Below are positions 41,803 through 53,457 of a stretch of DNA of 64,000 nt, one piece after another. Position 1 is the stretch's first letter. The number at the start of each line of letters is the position of its first letter. The notes below the pieces were generated by a model. It did no database searches. It saw nothing but the letters and a program-made list of their open reading frames with translations, and had not been told where the DNA came from. The stretch is from Microtetraspora sp. NBRC 13810 (GTDB lineage: Bacteria; Actinomycetota; Actinomycetes; Streptosporangiales; Streptosporangiaceae). Both the position numbers and the translations under genes were made by a program. Location of the stretch: the NCBI RefSeq assembly GCF_030268685.1, contig NZ_BSRQ01000023.1, forward strand, positions 1 to 64,000, read 5' to 3'.

Positions 41803-42396
41803 GTGACGGTTCCCCGGACACCTACCCGCAATCGGGGCACGCGGCGCGCCGAGATCCTGCGGGCCGCCGCCGCCCTGTTCGCCGCGCGCGGCTTCCACGG
41901 TGTGACGATCGAGGAGATCGGCGCCGCCGTCGGGGTCTCCGGCCCCGCGCTCTACCGGCATTTCAGCGGCAAGGAGGCCCTGCTCGCCGAGATGCTGCTC
42001 GACGTGAGCGAGCGGCTGCGCGCGTCGGGGGCGGCGGTGGCGACCGAGGCGGGCGGGCCACGGGAGGCGATGAACGCACTGGTCGCCGGACATATCGTGT
42101 TCTCGCTGGACGAGCCGGCGCTGATCCGGGTGCATGACAGGGAGCTGGACAACGTGCCGGAGCGGGACCGGCGGCGGATCCGCCGGTTGCAGCGGCTCTA
42201 CGTCGAGGAGTGGGTCACGGTGCTGAGCGAGCTGCACCCGGGCTGCCCGCCGCCCCGGCTGCGCGCCGCCACCCACGCCGTGCTGGGGCTGCTCAACTCC
42301 ACACCGCACAGCGCGGGCGAGCTGCCGCGCGCCGACATGGCCGCCCTGCTGCACCGGCTGGCCGTCGCCGCCCTCGCCGCCGTGGTTAGCGGTTGA
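41803..42396 (+). CDS. TetR family regulator of the leucine operon
   Basis: The 197-residue regulator has an N-terminal HTH (RRAEILRAAAALFAARGFHG to GVSGPALYRHFSGKEALLAE, about 14-57). The ligand domain (LVAGHIVFSLDEPALIRVHD) resembles TetR_C_33-type regulators of acyl-CoA genes. Divergent transcription from mccB and the shared dyad point to repression of leucine catabolism, probably relieved by an acyl-CoA intermediate (inference). The GTG start lies 8 nt after TACCAT, a -10-like box, with no ribosome binding site, so the mRNA may be leaderless. Confidence 0.88.
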   Translation: MTVPRTPTRNRGTRRAEILRAAAALFAARGFHGVTIEEIGAAVGVSGPALYRHFSGKEALLAEMLLDVSERLRASGAAVATEAGGPREAMNALVAGHIVFSLDEPALIRVHDRELDNVPERDRRRIRRLQRLYVEEWVTVLSELHPGCPPPRLRAATHAVLGLLNSTPHSAGELPRADMAALLHRLAVAALAAVVSG

Positions 42397-42403
42397 TAAC
42401 TTT

Positions 42404-43639
42404 TCACCCGGTCGAGCTCATGGTGGCCGGACGGCGCCCGGGGCCGGGTCCCGCTCCCGTGCCGATCGCGGCGATGAGCGCGGACGCGCCGAGCCCGAAC
42501 ATGGCCGTGGTCGCGCCCGCCGGGCCCAGGTCGAAGAGACGGCCGATCACCAGGTCGCCCGCGAAGGAGAACATGCCGGCGCAGAACGCCAGGACGCCGT
42601 AGTACGAGCCGAAGCTTCCTTGCGGGGCGTGGTGGGCGGCGCGCTGGAAGATGGCCGGCTGGATCAGCCCGTTCGCCACGCCGTTCAGGACCGCCGCGAG
42701 CATCAGCGGGCCGAGTTGCGTGCCGTCCAGCCGGGCGAGCACGAAGAACGCCGCCGCCGCGCACAGCAGTCCCGTGCGCAGCACCCACGGACGCCTGCCC
42801 CGCTGGCCGGCGGCGACGAACGGCTGGGCCGCCGCGGCGACCGCGGCCAGCACGCAGAAGCAGAGGGTCGCCGCGCCGGCCGGGAAGCCGAGGAGCGGCA
42901 CGGCCGTCATGATGTGGTTGGCGAGCAGCGTCGTGGGGGCGGTCATCACCGCGAAGAGCAGGAACGACCGGTCGCGCAGCACGGCCCGCACGCCGCTGAG
43001 GACCGCACCCTGGCGCGCGGGCGCGGGCCCGCGCCCGCGCCGGGGCAGGAGGAGGAAGAGGCAGCCGGCGACCGCCCACATGGCGGCGGCCGCGCCCGTC
43101 AGCAGCGCGAACCCGGAGCCCGGCGCGACGGAGACGAGGACGAGCCCCGCGGGCGGGCCGGCGACGGTCGCGACGTGCTGCGTCGCCACGTAGGCCGCGA
43201 AGCCGCCGGAGCGGCGGGCGGGGCCGACCCCGGCCAGCAGGCTCTGCGCCGCGGGGTTGTAGAACGCGCCGCCGGCGGCGAGGAGGACGGCCGCGCACAG
43301 CAGCGTCCCGACGCCGTCCGCCGCTCCGAGCGAGGCGAACCCCAGGGCGCGCAGGACGCAGGCGATCACCCCGGCGCGGCGTGCCCCGATCAGGTCGGTG
43401 GCCGCGCCGATCGGCAGCAGCAGCGCGAACTGCAGCCCGACCCGCACCCCGAGGACCAGCCCGACCGTGCTCGCCAGCAGGCCCAGGTCGTACCGGAGGT
43501 AGGCGACCAGGTGCGCCATCACGGCGAAGAAGCCCAGGCAGGAGGCGAACTGGATGGCGACCACCGTCACGATCACCCGGCGGGCGGACCGATCGTCTTC
43601 GACCTCGGGCGACGCGGGAACGAGGGCGGTGGAGTTCAC
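42404..43639 (-). CDS. MFS transporter
   Basis: The 411-residue protein has about 12 hydrophobic spans with the MFS loop 2-3 motif weakly preserved (GAATDLIGARRAGVI). An Arg/Pro-rich central cytoplasmic loop (LPRRGRGPAPARQGAVLSG) lies between spans 6 and 7. Substrate is unreadable; relatives include drug and metabolite exporters. It is convergent with the TetR gene (8 bp gap), not part of the leucine operon. The GTG start at 43639 gives a short cytoplasmic N-terminus. Confidence 0.85.
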   Translation of the reverse strand: MNSTALVPASPEVEDDRSARRVIVTVVAIQFASCLGFFAVMAHLVAYLRYDLGLLASTVGLVLGVRVGLQFALLLPIGAATDLIGARRAGVIACVLRALGFASLGAADGVGTLLCAAVLLAAGGAFYNPAAQSLLAGVGPARRSGGFAAYVATQHVATVAGPPAGLVLVSVAPGSGFALLTGAAAAMWAVAGCLFLLLPRRGRGPAPARQGAVLSGVRAVLRDRSFLLFAVMTAPTTLLANHIMTAVPLLGFPAGAATLCFCVLAAVAAAAQPFVAAGQRGRRPWVLRTGLLCAAAAFFVLARLDGTQLGPLMLAAVLNGVANGLIQPAIFQRAAHHAPQGSFGSYYGVLAFCAGMFSFAGDLVIGRLFDLGPAGATTAMFGLGASALIAAIGTGAGPGPGRRPATMSSTG

Positions 43640-43961
43640 GGCCGCCGGCGCCCGTGACGTGCCGCGGGCCGCACCGGGATCGCCCGGCCGGTCCCCGCAG
43701 GCGGGTACGGGCCGGGCGGGCGGCGCCGGTCTGCCGGCCGGTGGCGGCGGCGCCCCGGGACGTGCGGATCGCCGTGGCCGTCAGGAGGGGACGGCCGGGA
43801 CTGCTCGCACGGCATCTGGCGGGCACCTGCTTTCACTCGGCCGAGTCTCGGCGCTCCCCCGGACCGCGGACGTAAACACCGGGCCGTGGACATGGACACC
43901 GCGCCGTGGACGCGGACACCGCCCAGCAGACCAGAAGCGATCAAGAAGTGTCCAATATTGA

Positions 43962-43999
43962 TATCGCAAACGATGCGATAGCCGGATCTGTATCGATAC
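43962..43999. promoter_or_regulatory. Operator-like dyads upstream of E1 gene
   Basis: TATCGCA-AACGA-TGCGATA (43962-43980) is a perfect 7-bp inverted repeat. GTATCGATAC (43990-43999) is a perfect palindrome sharing the TATCG core. They lie about 220-255 bp before the E1 start. Confidence 0.5.
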
Positions 44000-44031
44000 T
44001 GGTGAGAGGTTCCGCCACAGGCTACGGGACG

Positions 44032-44061
44032 GAACCCTCCGCCGGCCTTCCGGGAGGGTTC
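44032..44061. other. Hairpin in the E1 leader or upstream region
   Basis: GAACCCTCC (44032-44040) pairs perfectly with GGAGGGTTC (44053-44061) across 12 nt. No gene ends before it on the plus strand, so it may be a leader structure or attenuator rather than a terminator. Confidence 0.45.
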
Positions 44062-44204
44062 GTTCGGCTTCACGGCCGTCCCCGTCAAGCGTTCACAAAT
44101 CTCAACAAAAGCATTGAAGATCGGTCAAAACGGCGGCATGACCTGGTTGACCCGCAGGCCAGGCGGATGTCGGCAGGCGGCAGACGAAGCCGGGGGCGTG
44201 GCGA

Positions 44205-44217
44205 CATAATCGGCAGT
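44205..44217 (+). promoter_or_regulatory. Candidate -10 box for a leaderless E1 mRNA
   Basis: CATAAT (44205-44210) sits 7 nt before the GTG at 44218, with no ribosome binding site between. No good -35 is visible. If this promoter is used, the hairpin at 44032-44061 lies outside the transcript. Confidence 0.35.
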
Positions 44218-46434
<2,217 letters not shown>

Positions 46435-46438
46435 GCCC

Positions 46439-47581
46439 TCAGAGCCAGTCGCGGCGTTTGAAGACCACGTAGAGCGTCAGGCAGACCACGGCCATCAGCA
46501 GCAGCGCGAACGGGTAGCCGAACATCCAGTGCAGCTCGGGCATGTAGTCGAAGTTCATCCCGTAGATGGTGCCGACCAGCGTGGGGGCGAACAGGATGGC
46601 CGCCCAGGCGGAGATCTTCTTGACCTCCTCGCTCTGCGCGTAGCTCGCCTCCGACAGCTTGGTGATCTCCTCGTTCTGCGCCTGGCTGACCAGTGTGGAG
46701 TTGACCACCAGGATGTCCTGGAGCATCTGGCGGAACCCCGCCGCCCGCTCCACCGCGGTGATCGCGTGGTCGGCCACGTCGCGCAGGTAACGCTCCAGCT
46801 CCTCGTCCACGCCGTACTTCGCCGAACCGGCGATGAACCCCTCCAGCATGCCGAGGAGCGGCCGGGTGGCCCGCTGGAACTCGATCACCTCGCGGGACAG
46901 CTCGTAGATGCGGCGGGAGACGGTGGGGTCGCCGCCGAAGACCTGGACCTCGATCTCGTCGATGTCGTTCTGCAGGCCGGAGACGACCGGGGCGTAGCCG
47001 TCCACCACGGTGTCCAGGATCGCGTAGAGCACCGCCTGGGGGCCCTGGCGGAGCAGGTCGGGGTCGGACTCCATCCGGCGGCGCACGCTGGACAGGTCGG
47101 GGGCCTCGCTGTGCCGTACGGTGATCACGAAGTTGGGGCCGACGAAGACGTGCAGCTCGCCGAAGCCGACCTCTTCCAGCTCGTCGTCGTAGCTGGCGGC
47201 GCGGAGCACCACGAAGAGGGTGTTGCCGTAGCGGTCGGACTTGGGACGCTGGTGGGCGACGATCGCGTCCTCGATCGCCAGCTCGTGCAGCGCGAACTCC
47301 TCGGCGAGCTCGGAGAGCTCCCGGTCCATCGGGCGGTAGAGGCCGATCCAGGCCATGCTGCCCCGGATCCGCTTCAGGCCCTCGAACGCCTCGGCCAGCG
47401 ACTCGGGGGTGGCCACCCTCCGCCCGTCCACGTAGAGCGCGTTGTCGATCACGCTCGGGCGGGCCGGGGTCTCCTCCTGGGCGCGCGGGTCCATCGACCG
47501 CTCGGGCGCCATCGTGGTGTCGTCGGGCCTGCTCGGGGGGCGGAGAAAGGTCCGCACGCCACGTGATCGCCGCTCGGTCAT
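46439..47581 (-). CDS. corA: CorA-type magnesium/cobalt transporter
   Basis: The 380-residue protein has a large cytoplasmic N-terminal domain with long helices (LYAILDTVVDGYAPVVSGLQ to EVIEFQRATRPLLGML). Two membrane helices at the C-terminus are joined by the GMN filter motif (YGMNFDYMPEL, Gly341-Asn343) and a basic end FKRRDWL. This is the pentameric Mg2+ channel family. It is convergent with the E1 gene, 4 bp apart. The ATG start has a GGGGGCGGGA run close before it. Confidence 0.92.
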   Translation of the reverse strand: MTERRSRGVRTFLRPPSRPDDTTMAPERSMDPRAQEETPARPSVIDNALYVDGRRVATPESLAEAFEGLKRIRGSMAWIGLYRPMDRELSELAEEFALHELAIEDAIVAHQRPKSDRYGNTLFVVLRAASYDDELEEVGFGELHVFVGPNFVITVRHSEAPDLSSVRRRMESDPDLLRQGPQAVLYAILDTVVDGYAPVVSGLQNDIDEIEVQVFGGDPTVSRRIYELSREVIEFQRATRPLLGMLEGFIAGSAKYGVDEELERYLRDVADHAITAVERAAGFRQMLQDILVVNSTLVSQAQNEEITKLSEASYAQSEEVKKISAWAAILFAPTLVGTIYGMNFDYMPELHWMFGYPFALLLMAVVCLTLYVVFKRRDWL

Positions 47582-47677
47582 TCCCGCCCCCTTCCCACCG
47601 GGACACCCGTCATCTCCGGACGAACCGATGAATTCTCGGTCACTCGCGGCACAGGGCCCGGACGTCCACGAGTGTAG

Positions 47678-48586
47678 TCAGGATGCCAACCCGAAGAGCC
47701 CTGCCGCATTCTCCCAGCACACCGCGCGCAGCCAGTCCTCGCCCAGGTCGAGACGTTCCAGCGCGTACAGCTGGTGGGCGTAGGGATAGGGGATGGTGGG
47801 GAAGTCGCTGCCGAGCAGGACCTTTCCGGCCAGGCCGAGGTCGCGCAGCCGGGGCCTGAGCCGGGCGGGGAACGGCGCGTCCGGCTCGCTGTGGTCGGTG
47901 AAGGCCATCGTGGTGTCCAGCCGCACCCGCTCGTGCTGTTCGGCCAGTCCGAGGAACTCCGCGTACTCCGGCATGCCGAGGTGCGCCACGATCACGGCCA
48001 GCCGGGGATGGCGGCCGAGGACCTCCGCGATGGGGCCGGGGCCGGTGTGCCGGCCCGGCACCGGCATCGAGCTCGCGTGCACCACGACCGGGACGCCCGC
48101 CTCGGCGAGCAGCCCCCACACCTCGTCCAGCTCCGGCAGCCGCGGGTCGAACGCCCCCACCTGGAGGTGCACCTTGAAGATCACGGCCCCGTCGTCGATC
48201 GCCCGCCGGACCTGGCCGAGCACGCCCGGCTCGGGGAAGAAGGTGGCCGAGGGCAGGCAGCCCGGCGTCCGCGCGGCGAAGGCGAGGGTCCACTCGTTGA
48301 GGTCGCGGGCCATGTCCGGTCTGTGGGCGTACGCCAGGGCCGGGAAGGCGCGCACCCCCATCTCCGCCAGCCGGGCCACCCGCCGCTCGACCGGCCAGGC
48401 GTACTCGACCGCCCAGCCGTCGCCGACCAGCGGACCGCCGTGGGTGAAGTGGTGCCAGACCCGGCGCTCCATCCGGGGTGGCAGGAAATGTACGTGGACA
48501 TCCGCGAGTCCGGGCAGTCCGAGCCGCGCCCACCAGGCGGTGACCTGCGCATCCTCCGTCAGCACCGAATGCCGTTCCACGGTCAT
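47678..48586 (-). CDS. Amidohydrolase (PF04909 type)
   Basis: The 302-residue TIM-barrel hydrolase has metal site HxH in LADVHVHFLPP (about 28-38), VVHASSMPV and VIVAHLGMPE for further His ligands, and the terminal Asp in VLLGSDFPTIPYP. Amidohydrolase-2 family enzymes are decarboxylases or lactonases of aromatic or cyclic acids; no substrate can be given. It is divergent from the M50-type gene across 70 bp and has no operon partners. Confidence 0.87.
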   Translation of the reverse strand: MTVERHSVLTEDAQVTAWWARLGLPGLADVHVHFLPPRMERRVWHHFTHGGPLVGDGWAVEYAWPVERRVARLAEMGVRAFPALAYAHRPDMARDLNEWTLAFAARTPGCLPSATFFPEPGVLGQVRRAIDDGAVIFKVHLQVGAFDPRLPELDEVWGLLAEAGVPVVVHASSMPVPGRHTGPGPIAEVLGRHPRLAVIVAHLGMPEYAEFLGLAEQHERVRLDTTMAFTDHSEPDAPFPARLRPRLRDLGLAGKVLLGSDFPTIPYPYAHQLYALERLDLGEDWLRAVCWENAAGLFGLAS

Positions 48587-48656
48587 GGGACGATCTTAGG
48601 CTCGGCCCTTCACTCCGGGTCGCGGGGCGGTAATGTTTCGGGCAAGCTTGAGCTTG

Positions 48657-49391
48657 ATGGAGTCGCTCAACAAGGTGTGGGCCCACCTGATCACGGCCCA
48701 GGACCAGCCGCCGTGGTGGGCCGTCCTGCTGGCCGCGCTGGCCGCCCTGGTGATCGTGCTGTCGTCCACGTCGTGGCAGCTGTCGCGGGGGCTGGTCACG
48801 ATCGCGCACGAGGGCGGGCACGCGGTGGCCGCCGTGCTGACCCGCCGCAAGCTCCAGGGCATCCGCCTGCACTCCGACACGTCGGGGGTGACGCTGACCC
48901 GGGGGCGGCCGACCGGTCCCGGCATGATCCTCACCGCACTGGCCGGTTACGTCGCGCCGTCGCTGCTCGGGCTCGGCGGCGCGTGGCTGGTCTCGACGGG
49001 TTACGTGACGATCCTGCTGTGGGCCGTGCTCGCCCTGCTGCTGTGCATGCTGCTGCTGATCCGCAACCTGTTCGGGGTGGTGTCGCTGCTGGCCACCGGG
49101 GGCGCGGTGTTCGCGCTGTCGTGGTTCGCCAGCGGCGAGGTGCAGGCCATCTGCGCCTACCTCGCCGTGTGGTTCCTGCTCTTCGGCGGCGTGCGGCCCA
49201 TCCTGGAACTGCAACGCAAGCGCCGGTACGGCCGCGCCGCCAACTCCGACGCCGACCAGCTCGCCCGGCTCACCCTCTTCCCCGCCGGGTTCTACATCCT
49301 GTTCTTCCTGCTGGTCGCCGCGCTGTCGCTGGTGGCCGGGTTCACCATGATGGTGCCGCTGCCGCCGAGCTTCGACCTGCCCCTCCCCTGA
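48657..49391 (+). CDS. M50-type membrane metalloprotease
   Basis: The 244-residue integral membrane protein has 6 or so helices and a zinc-site HEGGH (His51, Glu52, His55) inside a membrane segment (LSRGLVTIAHEGGHAVAAVL). These features match the M50B/site-2-like peptidases. A second loop (GRPTGPGMILTALAGYVAPS) likely supplies more of the active site. Such proteases cut transmembrane regulators, but no anti-sigma or substrate gene is nearby. ATG 48657 is used; the ATG at 48633 overlaps TAATGT, a possible -10 box, and adds 8 residues. Confidence 0.78.
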   Translation: MESLNKVWAHLITAQDQPPWWAVLLAALAALVIVLSSTSWQLSRGLVTIAHEGGHAVAAVLTRRKLQGIRLHSDTSGVTLTRGRPTGPGMILTALAGYVAPSLLGLGGAWLVSTGYVTILLWAVLALLLCMLLLIRNLFGVVSLLATGGAVFALSWFASGEVQAICAYLAVWFLLFGGVRPILELQRKRRYGRAANSDADQLARLTLFPAGFYILFFLLVAALSLVAGFTMMVPLPPSFDLPLP

Positions 49392-49402
49392 GGGACCCCG
49401 CC

Positions 49403-50014
49403 CTACTCCGGTGACTGGCGCAGGCCGTCGAAGGCGATCTTGCAGACCGCGTCGGCCAGCGCCTCCGCGCCCATCCCGCCGCGCGGCCGGTACCACTCGG
49501 TCAGCGAGTTGACCAGGCCGAACAGCAACCGGCTGGTGACCGCCGGGTCCACGTCGGGGCGGACGTCGCCCTCCGCCTCGGCCTGCTCGACCAGCGCGCT
49601 GACCAGCCGGTCGAACTCGCGCCGCCGGGCCAGCGCCTGACGCTCGACCTTGGTGTTGCCGCGCACCCTGAGCAGCAGCGTGACGAAGGGGAGGCGGTCC
49701 ACCAGGACGTGCACGCTGCGCCGTACGAGGTGTTCCAGGCGGTCTATGGCGCGGCCCTGCATGGCGGTGGCCTCGCCGGCGGCCTCGAAGAGGCCGTCCA
49801 GCGCGTGGTCCACCGCCAGGCGCAGCAGCTCGTCCTTGCCCGTGACGTGGTGGTAGATCCCGGACTTGGTGATGCCGAGCCGCCGGGAGAGGTCCTCCAT
49901 GCTGGTGGCCTCGTAACCGCGCTCGTTGAACACCTTGACCGCCACGGCGAGCAGCGATTCCAGGTCGTATCCCGGCCGGCCGCGTCGGGCGGGGCGGGTG
50001 GTGGAAGCGGTCAC
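49403..50014 (-). CDS. paaR: TetR family regulator, probable PaaR
   Basis: The 203-residue regulator has the HTH RGYEATSMEDLSRRLGITKS then IYHHVTGKDELL (about residues 30-60). It has the helical C-terminal domain of TetR regulators of aromatic-CoA genes (RLPFVTLLLRVRGNTKVERQ). It is divergent from paaZ, with a 22-bp operator between them matching the corynebacterial PaaR consensus except for one base. Phenylacetyl-CoA is the usual inducer of PaaR-type repressors. The GTG at 50014 gives a normal N-terminus (ASTTRPARRGRPGYDLE). Calling it PaaR rests on context plus the operator. Confidence 0.87.
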   Translation of the reverse strand: MTASTTRPARRGRPGYDLESLLAVAVKVFNERGYEATSMEDLSRRLGITKSGIYHHVTGKDELLRLAVDHALDGLFEAAGEATAMQGRAIDRLEHLVRRSVHVLVDRLPFVTLLLRVRGNTKVERQALARRREFDRLVSALVEQAEAEGDVRPDVDPAVTSRLLFGLVNSLTEWYRPRGGMGAEALADAVCKIAFDGLRQSPE

Positions 50015-50111
50015 CGGACGAGTATTCCAGGCCCGGACCGCCGCCCGGCTCGGCGAGTCGCCGGACGACCTGCTCCCCTCCCTTTCGCGAGGCATGCCGC
50101 GAAGGTAACAT

Positions 50112-50133
50112 ACTGAACGAATGGACGGTAAGT
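50112..50133. promoter_or_regulatory. PaaR operator before paaZ
   Basis: Arms ACTGAACG (50112-50119) and CGGTAAGT (50126-50133) flank 6 nt. The form ACTNACCG-N6-CGGTNAGT, as I recall it from Corynebacterium glutamicum PaaR sites, is met at all fixed positions except one (A for C). The site ends 23 bp before the paaZ start, inside the promoter area, suited for repression. Confidence 0.65.
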
Positions 50134-50155
50134 AATTCGGTCGAGGAGGCCGCCG

Positions 50156-52198
50156 ATGACCCCGCTGAGCAGCTACGTCAACGGCTCTTGGCATGTGCCC
50201 GGCGACGAAGGCACACCGGTGCTGGACGCGGTGACGGGTGAGGAGATCGCGCGCCTGTCGAGCGCCGGGATCGACTTCGCCGCCGCGCTCGACCACGGGC
50301 GGCGGACCGGCGGCCCGCCGCTGCGCGAGCTGACGTTCCACCAGCGCGCCGCGCTGCTCAAGTCGCTCGCCTCGTACCTGCGCGAGCACCGCGAAGAGCT
50401 CTACCGGCTCTCCCTGCACACCGGCGCGACGCTCGCGGACGCCCGGTTCGACGTGGACGGCGGCATCGGCACGCTGTTCTCCTACTCCTCCAAGGGCCGC
50501 AGGGAGCTGCCCAACGACACGCTGTACCTGGACGGCGGCGTCGAACCGCTCGGCAGGGGCGGCACGTTCGCCGGGCAGCACCTGTGCACGCCGCTGCTGG
50601 GCGTGGCGGTGCAGATCAACGCGTTCAACTTCCCGGTCTGGGGGCCGCTGGAGAAGCTCGCGCCCGCCTTCCTGGCCGGGATGCCGTCGCTGGTGAAGCC
50701 GGCCGGCCAGACGGCCTACCTGACCGCCCGGCTGGTGGAGCTGATCATCGAGTCCGGCCTGCTGCCCGAGGGCTCGGTGCAGCTCGTCTGCGGTGACGTG
50801 CGGGACCTGCTCGACCACCTGACGGAGCAGGACGTGGTGGCGTTCACCGGGTCGGCCGCCACGGCGAGGAAGCTGCGCGCGCACCCGGTGATCACGTCCC
50901 GCGCGGTGCGGTTCAACGCCGAGGCCGACTCGCTCAACTGCTCGATCCTCGGCCCCGACGCCACGCCGGGCACCGCCGAGTTCGACCTGTTCGTCCGGCA
51001 GCTCGTCACCGAGATGACCGTCAAGGCCGGTCAGAAGTGCACCGCGATCCGCCGCGCGTTCGTCCCCGCCGGGCTGCTCGGCGACGTCGCCGAGGCCGCC
51101 GCCGCGCGGCTGGCCGAGATCAGGGTGGGCGACCCCGCCGACCCCGAGGTGGGCATGGGCGCGCTCGCCGGGCTGGACCAGCGCGAGGAGGTGCGGCGCG
51201 CGGTCAAGGTCCTGATGTCGGCGGGCACGGCGGTGTTCGGCGACGCCGAGCAGGTGCGGGTCACCGGCGCCGACGCCGAGCGGGGCGCGTTCGTCTCCCC
51301 GGTGCTGCTGCGGGCCGAGGACCCGGGCCGCGCCGAGCCGCACGAGATCGAGGCGTTCGGCCCGGTCAGCACCCTGATGCCCTACACCTCCGCGGACGAG
51401 GTGGTCGCGCTGGCCGCCCGCGGCCGGGGCAGCCTGGTCGGCTCGGTCGTCACCGGGGACGGCGACTTCGCGCGCCGGGTCGTGCTCGGGGCCGCCCCGT
51501 GGCACGGCCGGCTGCTCGTGCTGGACGCCGAGTCGGCCGCCGAGTCCACCGGGCACGGCTCGCCGCTCCCCGTGCTGGTGCACGGCGGTCCCGGCCGGGC
51601 CGGCGGCGGCGAGGAGCTCGGCGGGATCCGCGGCGTCCTGCACCACATGCAGCGCACCGCCGTACAGGGCAGCCCCGCGATGCTGACCGCGATCACCGGC
51701 CGCTGGACGCCCGGCGCGCCGCGCGCCGCCGGCGGCGTGCACCCCTTCCGCAAGCACCTGGAGGAGCTGCGGCCGGGCGACACGGTGGTGGCGGGGCCGC
51801 GGCGGGTCTCGCTCGCCGACATCGAGCACTTCGCCGAGTTCACCGGCGACATGTTCTACGCGCACATGGACGAGGAGGCGGCCAGGGCCAACCCGTTCTT
51901 CGACGGCAGGGTGGCGCACGGCTACCTGGTGGTTTCGCTGGCCGCCGGCCTGTTCGTGGACCCGGCCCCCGGGCCGGTGCTCGCCAACTACGGGCTGGAG
52001 AACCTGCGCTTCCTCACGCCGGTCTACCCCGACGACGAGCTGACCGTCACGCTGACCGCCAAGCACGTCGACCCCCGGGAGGGCGCGCCGCACGGCGAGG
52101 TCCGCTGGGACGCCGACGTGACCAAGCAGGACGGCTCGTCGGTGGCGAAGTACGACGTGCTGACACTGGTCGCCAAGCGCGACCCGGAATCGAGGTGA
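50156..52198 (+). CDS. paaZ: Oxepin-CoA hydrolase/semialdehyde dehydrogenase
   Basis: The 680-residue bifunctional enzyme has an N-terminal aldehyde dehydrogenase (about 1-520) with Glu256 (FNAEADSLN) and Cys295 (GQKCTAI), exactly the residue numbers known for E. coli PaaZ. A C-terminal MaoC-type hydratase follows (about 540-680, [19 protein letters not shown]). It opens the oxepin-CoA ring and oxidises the resulting aldehyde to 3-oxo-5,6-dehydrosuberyl-CoA. It is the first gene of the paa operon here; its stop overlaps the paaA start (GTGA). ATG follows GAGGAGG. Confidence 0.95.
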   Translation: MTPLSSYVNGSWHVPGDEGTPVLDAVTGEEIARLSSAGIDFAAALDHGRRTGGPPLRELTFHQRAALLKSLASYLREHREELYRLSLHTGATLADARFDVDGGIGTLFSYSSKGRRELPNDTLYLDGGVEPLGRGGTFAGQHLCTPLLGVAVQINAFNFPVWGPLEKLAPAFLAGMPSLVKPAGQTAYLTARLVELIIESGLLPEGSVQLVCGDVRDLLDHLTEQDVVAFTGSAATARKLRAHPVITSRAVRFNAEADSLNCSILGPDATPGTAEFDLFVRQLVTEMTVKAGQKCTAIRRAFVPAGLLGDVAEAAAARLAEIRVGDPADPEVGMGALAGLDQREEVRRAVKVLMSAGTAVFGDAEQVRVTGADAERGAFVSPVLLRAEDPGRAEPHEIEAFGPVSTLMPYTSADEVVALAARGRGSLVGSVVTGDGDFARRVVLGAAPWHGRLLVLDAESAAESTGHGSPLPVLVHGGPGRAGGGEELGGIRGVLHHMQRTAVQGSPAMLTAITGRWTPGAPRAAGGVHPFRKHLEELRPGDTVVAGPRRVSLADIEHFAEFTGDMFYAHMDEEAARANPFFDGRVAHGYLVVSLAAGLFVDPAPGPVLANYGLENLRFLTPVYPDDELTVTLTAKHVDPREGAPHGEVRWDADVTKQDGSSVAKYDVLTLVAKRDPESR

Positions 52199-53163
52199 CC
52201 GACGTGACCGGAACCCCCCAGGGCGACACGCTCCCGCTGGAGCGGGACTTCGAGGCGACGATCGGGCACGACCAGCGGATCGAGCCCCGGGACTGGATGC
52301 CCGACGGCTACCGGAGGACGATGGTCCGGCAGATCGCGCAGCACGCCCACTCCGAGATCATCGGCATGCAGCCGGAAGGCGAGTGGATCACCAGGGCGCC
52401 GTCGCTGCGCCGCAAGGCGATCCTGCTGGCCAAGGTGCAGGACGAGGCGGGCCACGGCCTCTACCTCTACTCGGCGGCCGAGACGCTGGGCGCCGACCGC
52501 GGCGAGCTGACCGAGATGCTGATCGAGGGGCGGCAGAAGTACTCCTCGATCTTCAACTACCCGACGCTGAGCTTCGCCGACGTCGGGGTGATCGGGTGGC
52601 TGGTGGACGGCGCCGCGATCTGCAACCAGGTGCCGCTGTGCCGCAGCTCCTACGGCCCCTACGCGCGCGCCATGATCCGCATCTGCAAGGAGGAGTCGTT
52701 CCACCAGCGGCAGGGGTTCGAGCTGCTGCTGACGATGATGCGCGGCACCCCGGCCCAGCGGGAGATGGTGCAGGACGCGGTGAACCGGTGGTGGTGGCCG
52801 TCCCTGATGATGTTCGGGCCGCCGGACGACGCCTCGCCGAACACCGAGCGGTCGATGGCGTGGAAGATCAAGCGGCACACCAACGACGAGCTGCGCCAGC
52901 GGTTCGTGGACATCACGGTCCCGCAGGCCGAGGTGCTCGGCGTGACGCTGCCCGACCCCGACCTGCGGTGGAACGCCGAGCGCGGCCACCACGACTTCGG
53001 CCCGATCGACTGGTCCGAGCTCAAGCGGGTGATCAGCGGCGACGGCCCGTGCAACGCCGCGCGGATGGCCCGGCGCAGGTCGGCGCACGAGGACGGCGCG
53101 TGGGTGCGCGAGGCGGCCGCGGCTCACGCGGCCAGGAAGACCGGACGGGAGGTGGCGGCATGA
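52195..53163 (+). CDS. paaA: Phenylacetyl-CoA epoxidase catalytic subunit PaaA
   Basis: The 322-residue PaaA is the di-iron oxygenase subunit: ferritin-like helices with Glu/His ligands in [28 protein letters not shown] and [14 protein letters not shown]. It inserts oxygen into the ring of phenylacetyl-CoA to form the 1,2-epoxide, with PaaB and PaaC forming the oxygenase core and PaaE supplying electrons. The GTG start (52195) overlaps the paaZ stop by 4 bp. The C-terminus overlaps paaB by 4 bp. Confidence 0.95.
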   Translation: MTDVTGTPQGDTLPLERDFEATIGHDQRIEPRDWMPDGYRRTMVRQIAQHAHSEIIGMQPEGEWITRAPSLRRKAILLAKVQDEAGHGLYLYSAAETLGADRGELTEMLIEGRQKYSSIFNYPTLSFADVGVIGWLVDGAAICNQVPLCRSSYGPYARAMIRICKEESFHQRQGFELLLTMMRGTPAQREMVQDAVNRWWWPSLMMFGPPDDASPNTERSMAWKIKRHTNDELRQRFVDITVPQAEVLGVTLPDPDLRWNAERGHHDFGPIDWSELKRVISGDGPCNAARMARRRSAHEDGAWVREAAAAHAARKTGREVAA

Positions 53164-53447
53164 CCGGCTCGTCCTGGCCGCTGTACGAGGTGTTCGTGCG
53201 CAGCAAGCGCGGGCTCAACCACGTCCACGTGGGGTCGCTGCACGCGGCCGACGACGAGACGGCCCTGCGCCACGCCCGCGACCTGTACACCCGGCGCAAC
53301 GAGGGCGTGAGCATCTGGGTGGTCCGCTCGGCGCACATCACGGCCTCCAGCCCGCAGGAGAAGGACCCGTTCTTCGCCCCCAGCGGCGACAAGGTCTACC
53401 GGCATCCCACCTTCTACGCCATTCCCGACGACGTACCGCACATGTGA
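53160..53447 (+). CDS. paaB: Phenylacetyl-CoA epoxidase subunit PaaB
   Basis: The 95-residue PaaB has the family start [20 protein letters not shown] and end [19 protein letters not shown]. It is a small non-catalytic subunit that links the PaaAC core. The ATG at 53160 overlaps the paaA stop (ATGA). The length is typical. Confidence 0.95.
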   Translation: MTGSSWPLYEVFVRSKRGLNHVHVGSLHAADDETALRHARDLYTRRNEGVSIWVVRSAHITASSPQEKDPFFAPSGDKVYRHPTFYAIPDDVPHM

Positions 53448-53457
53448 GGGAAGTGAC

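Larger units (their letters stand above)
43640..44217. other. 578-bp structured intergenic region upstream of the E1 gene
   Basis: No supported gene lies here. It holds a 21-bp imperfect tandem repeat (CCGTGGACATGGACACCG-like, about 43882-43925), an inverted repeat and a palindrome (43962-43999), and a hairpin (44032-44061). Base composition drops in GC after 43940. It is long for this gene-dense window and probably carries regulation for the E1 gene and the divergent MFS gene. Confidence 0.5.

Noticed and set aside
49403-52093. Long minus-strand frame opposite paaZ
   Set aside because: Only its last 204 codons are the TetR gene; the rest is antisense to paaZ and has no homology.
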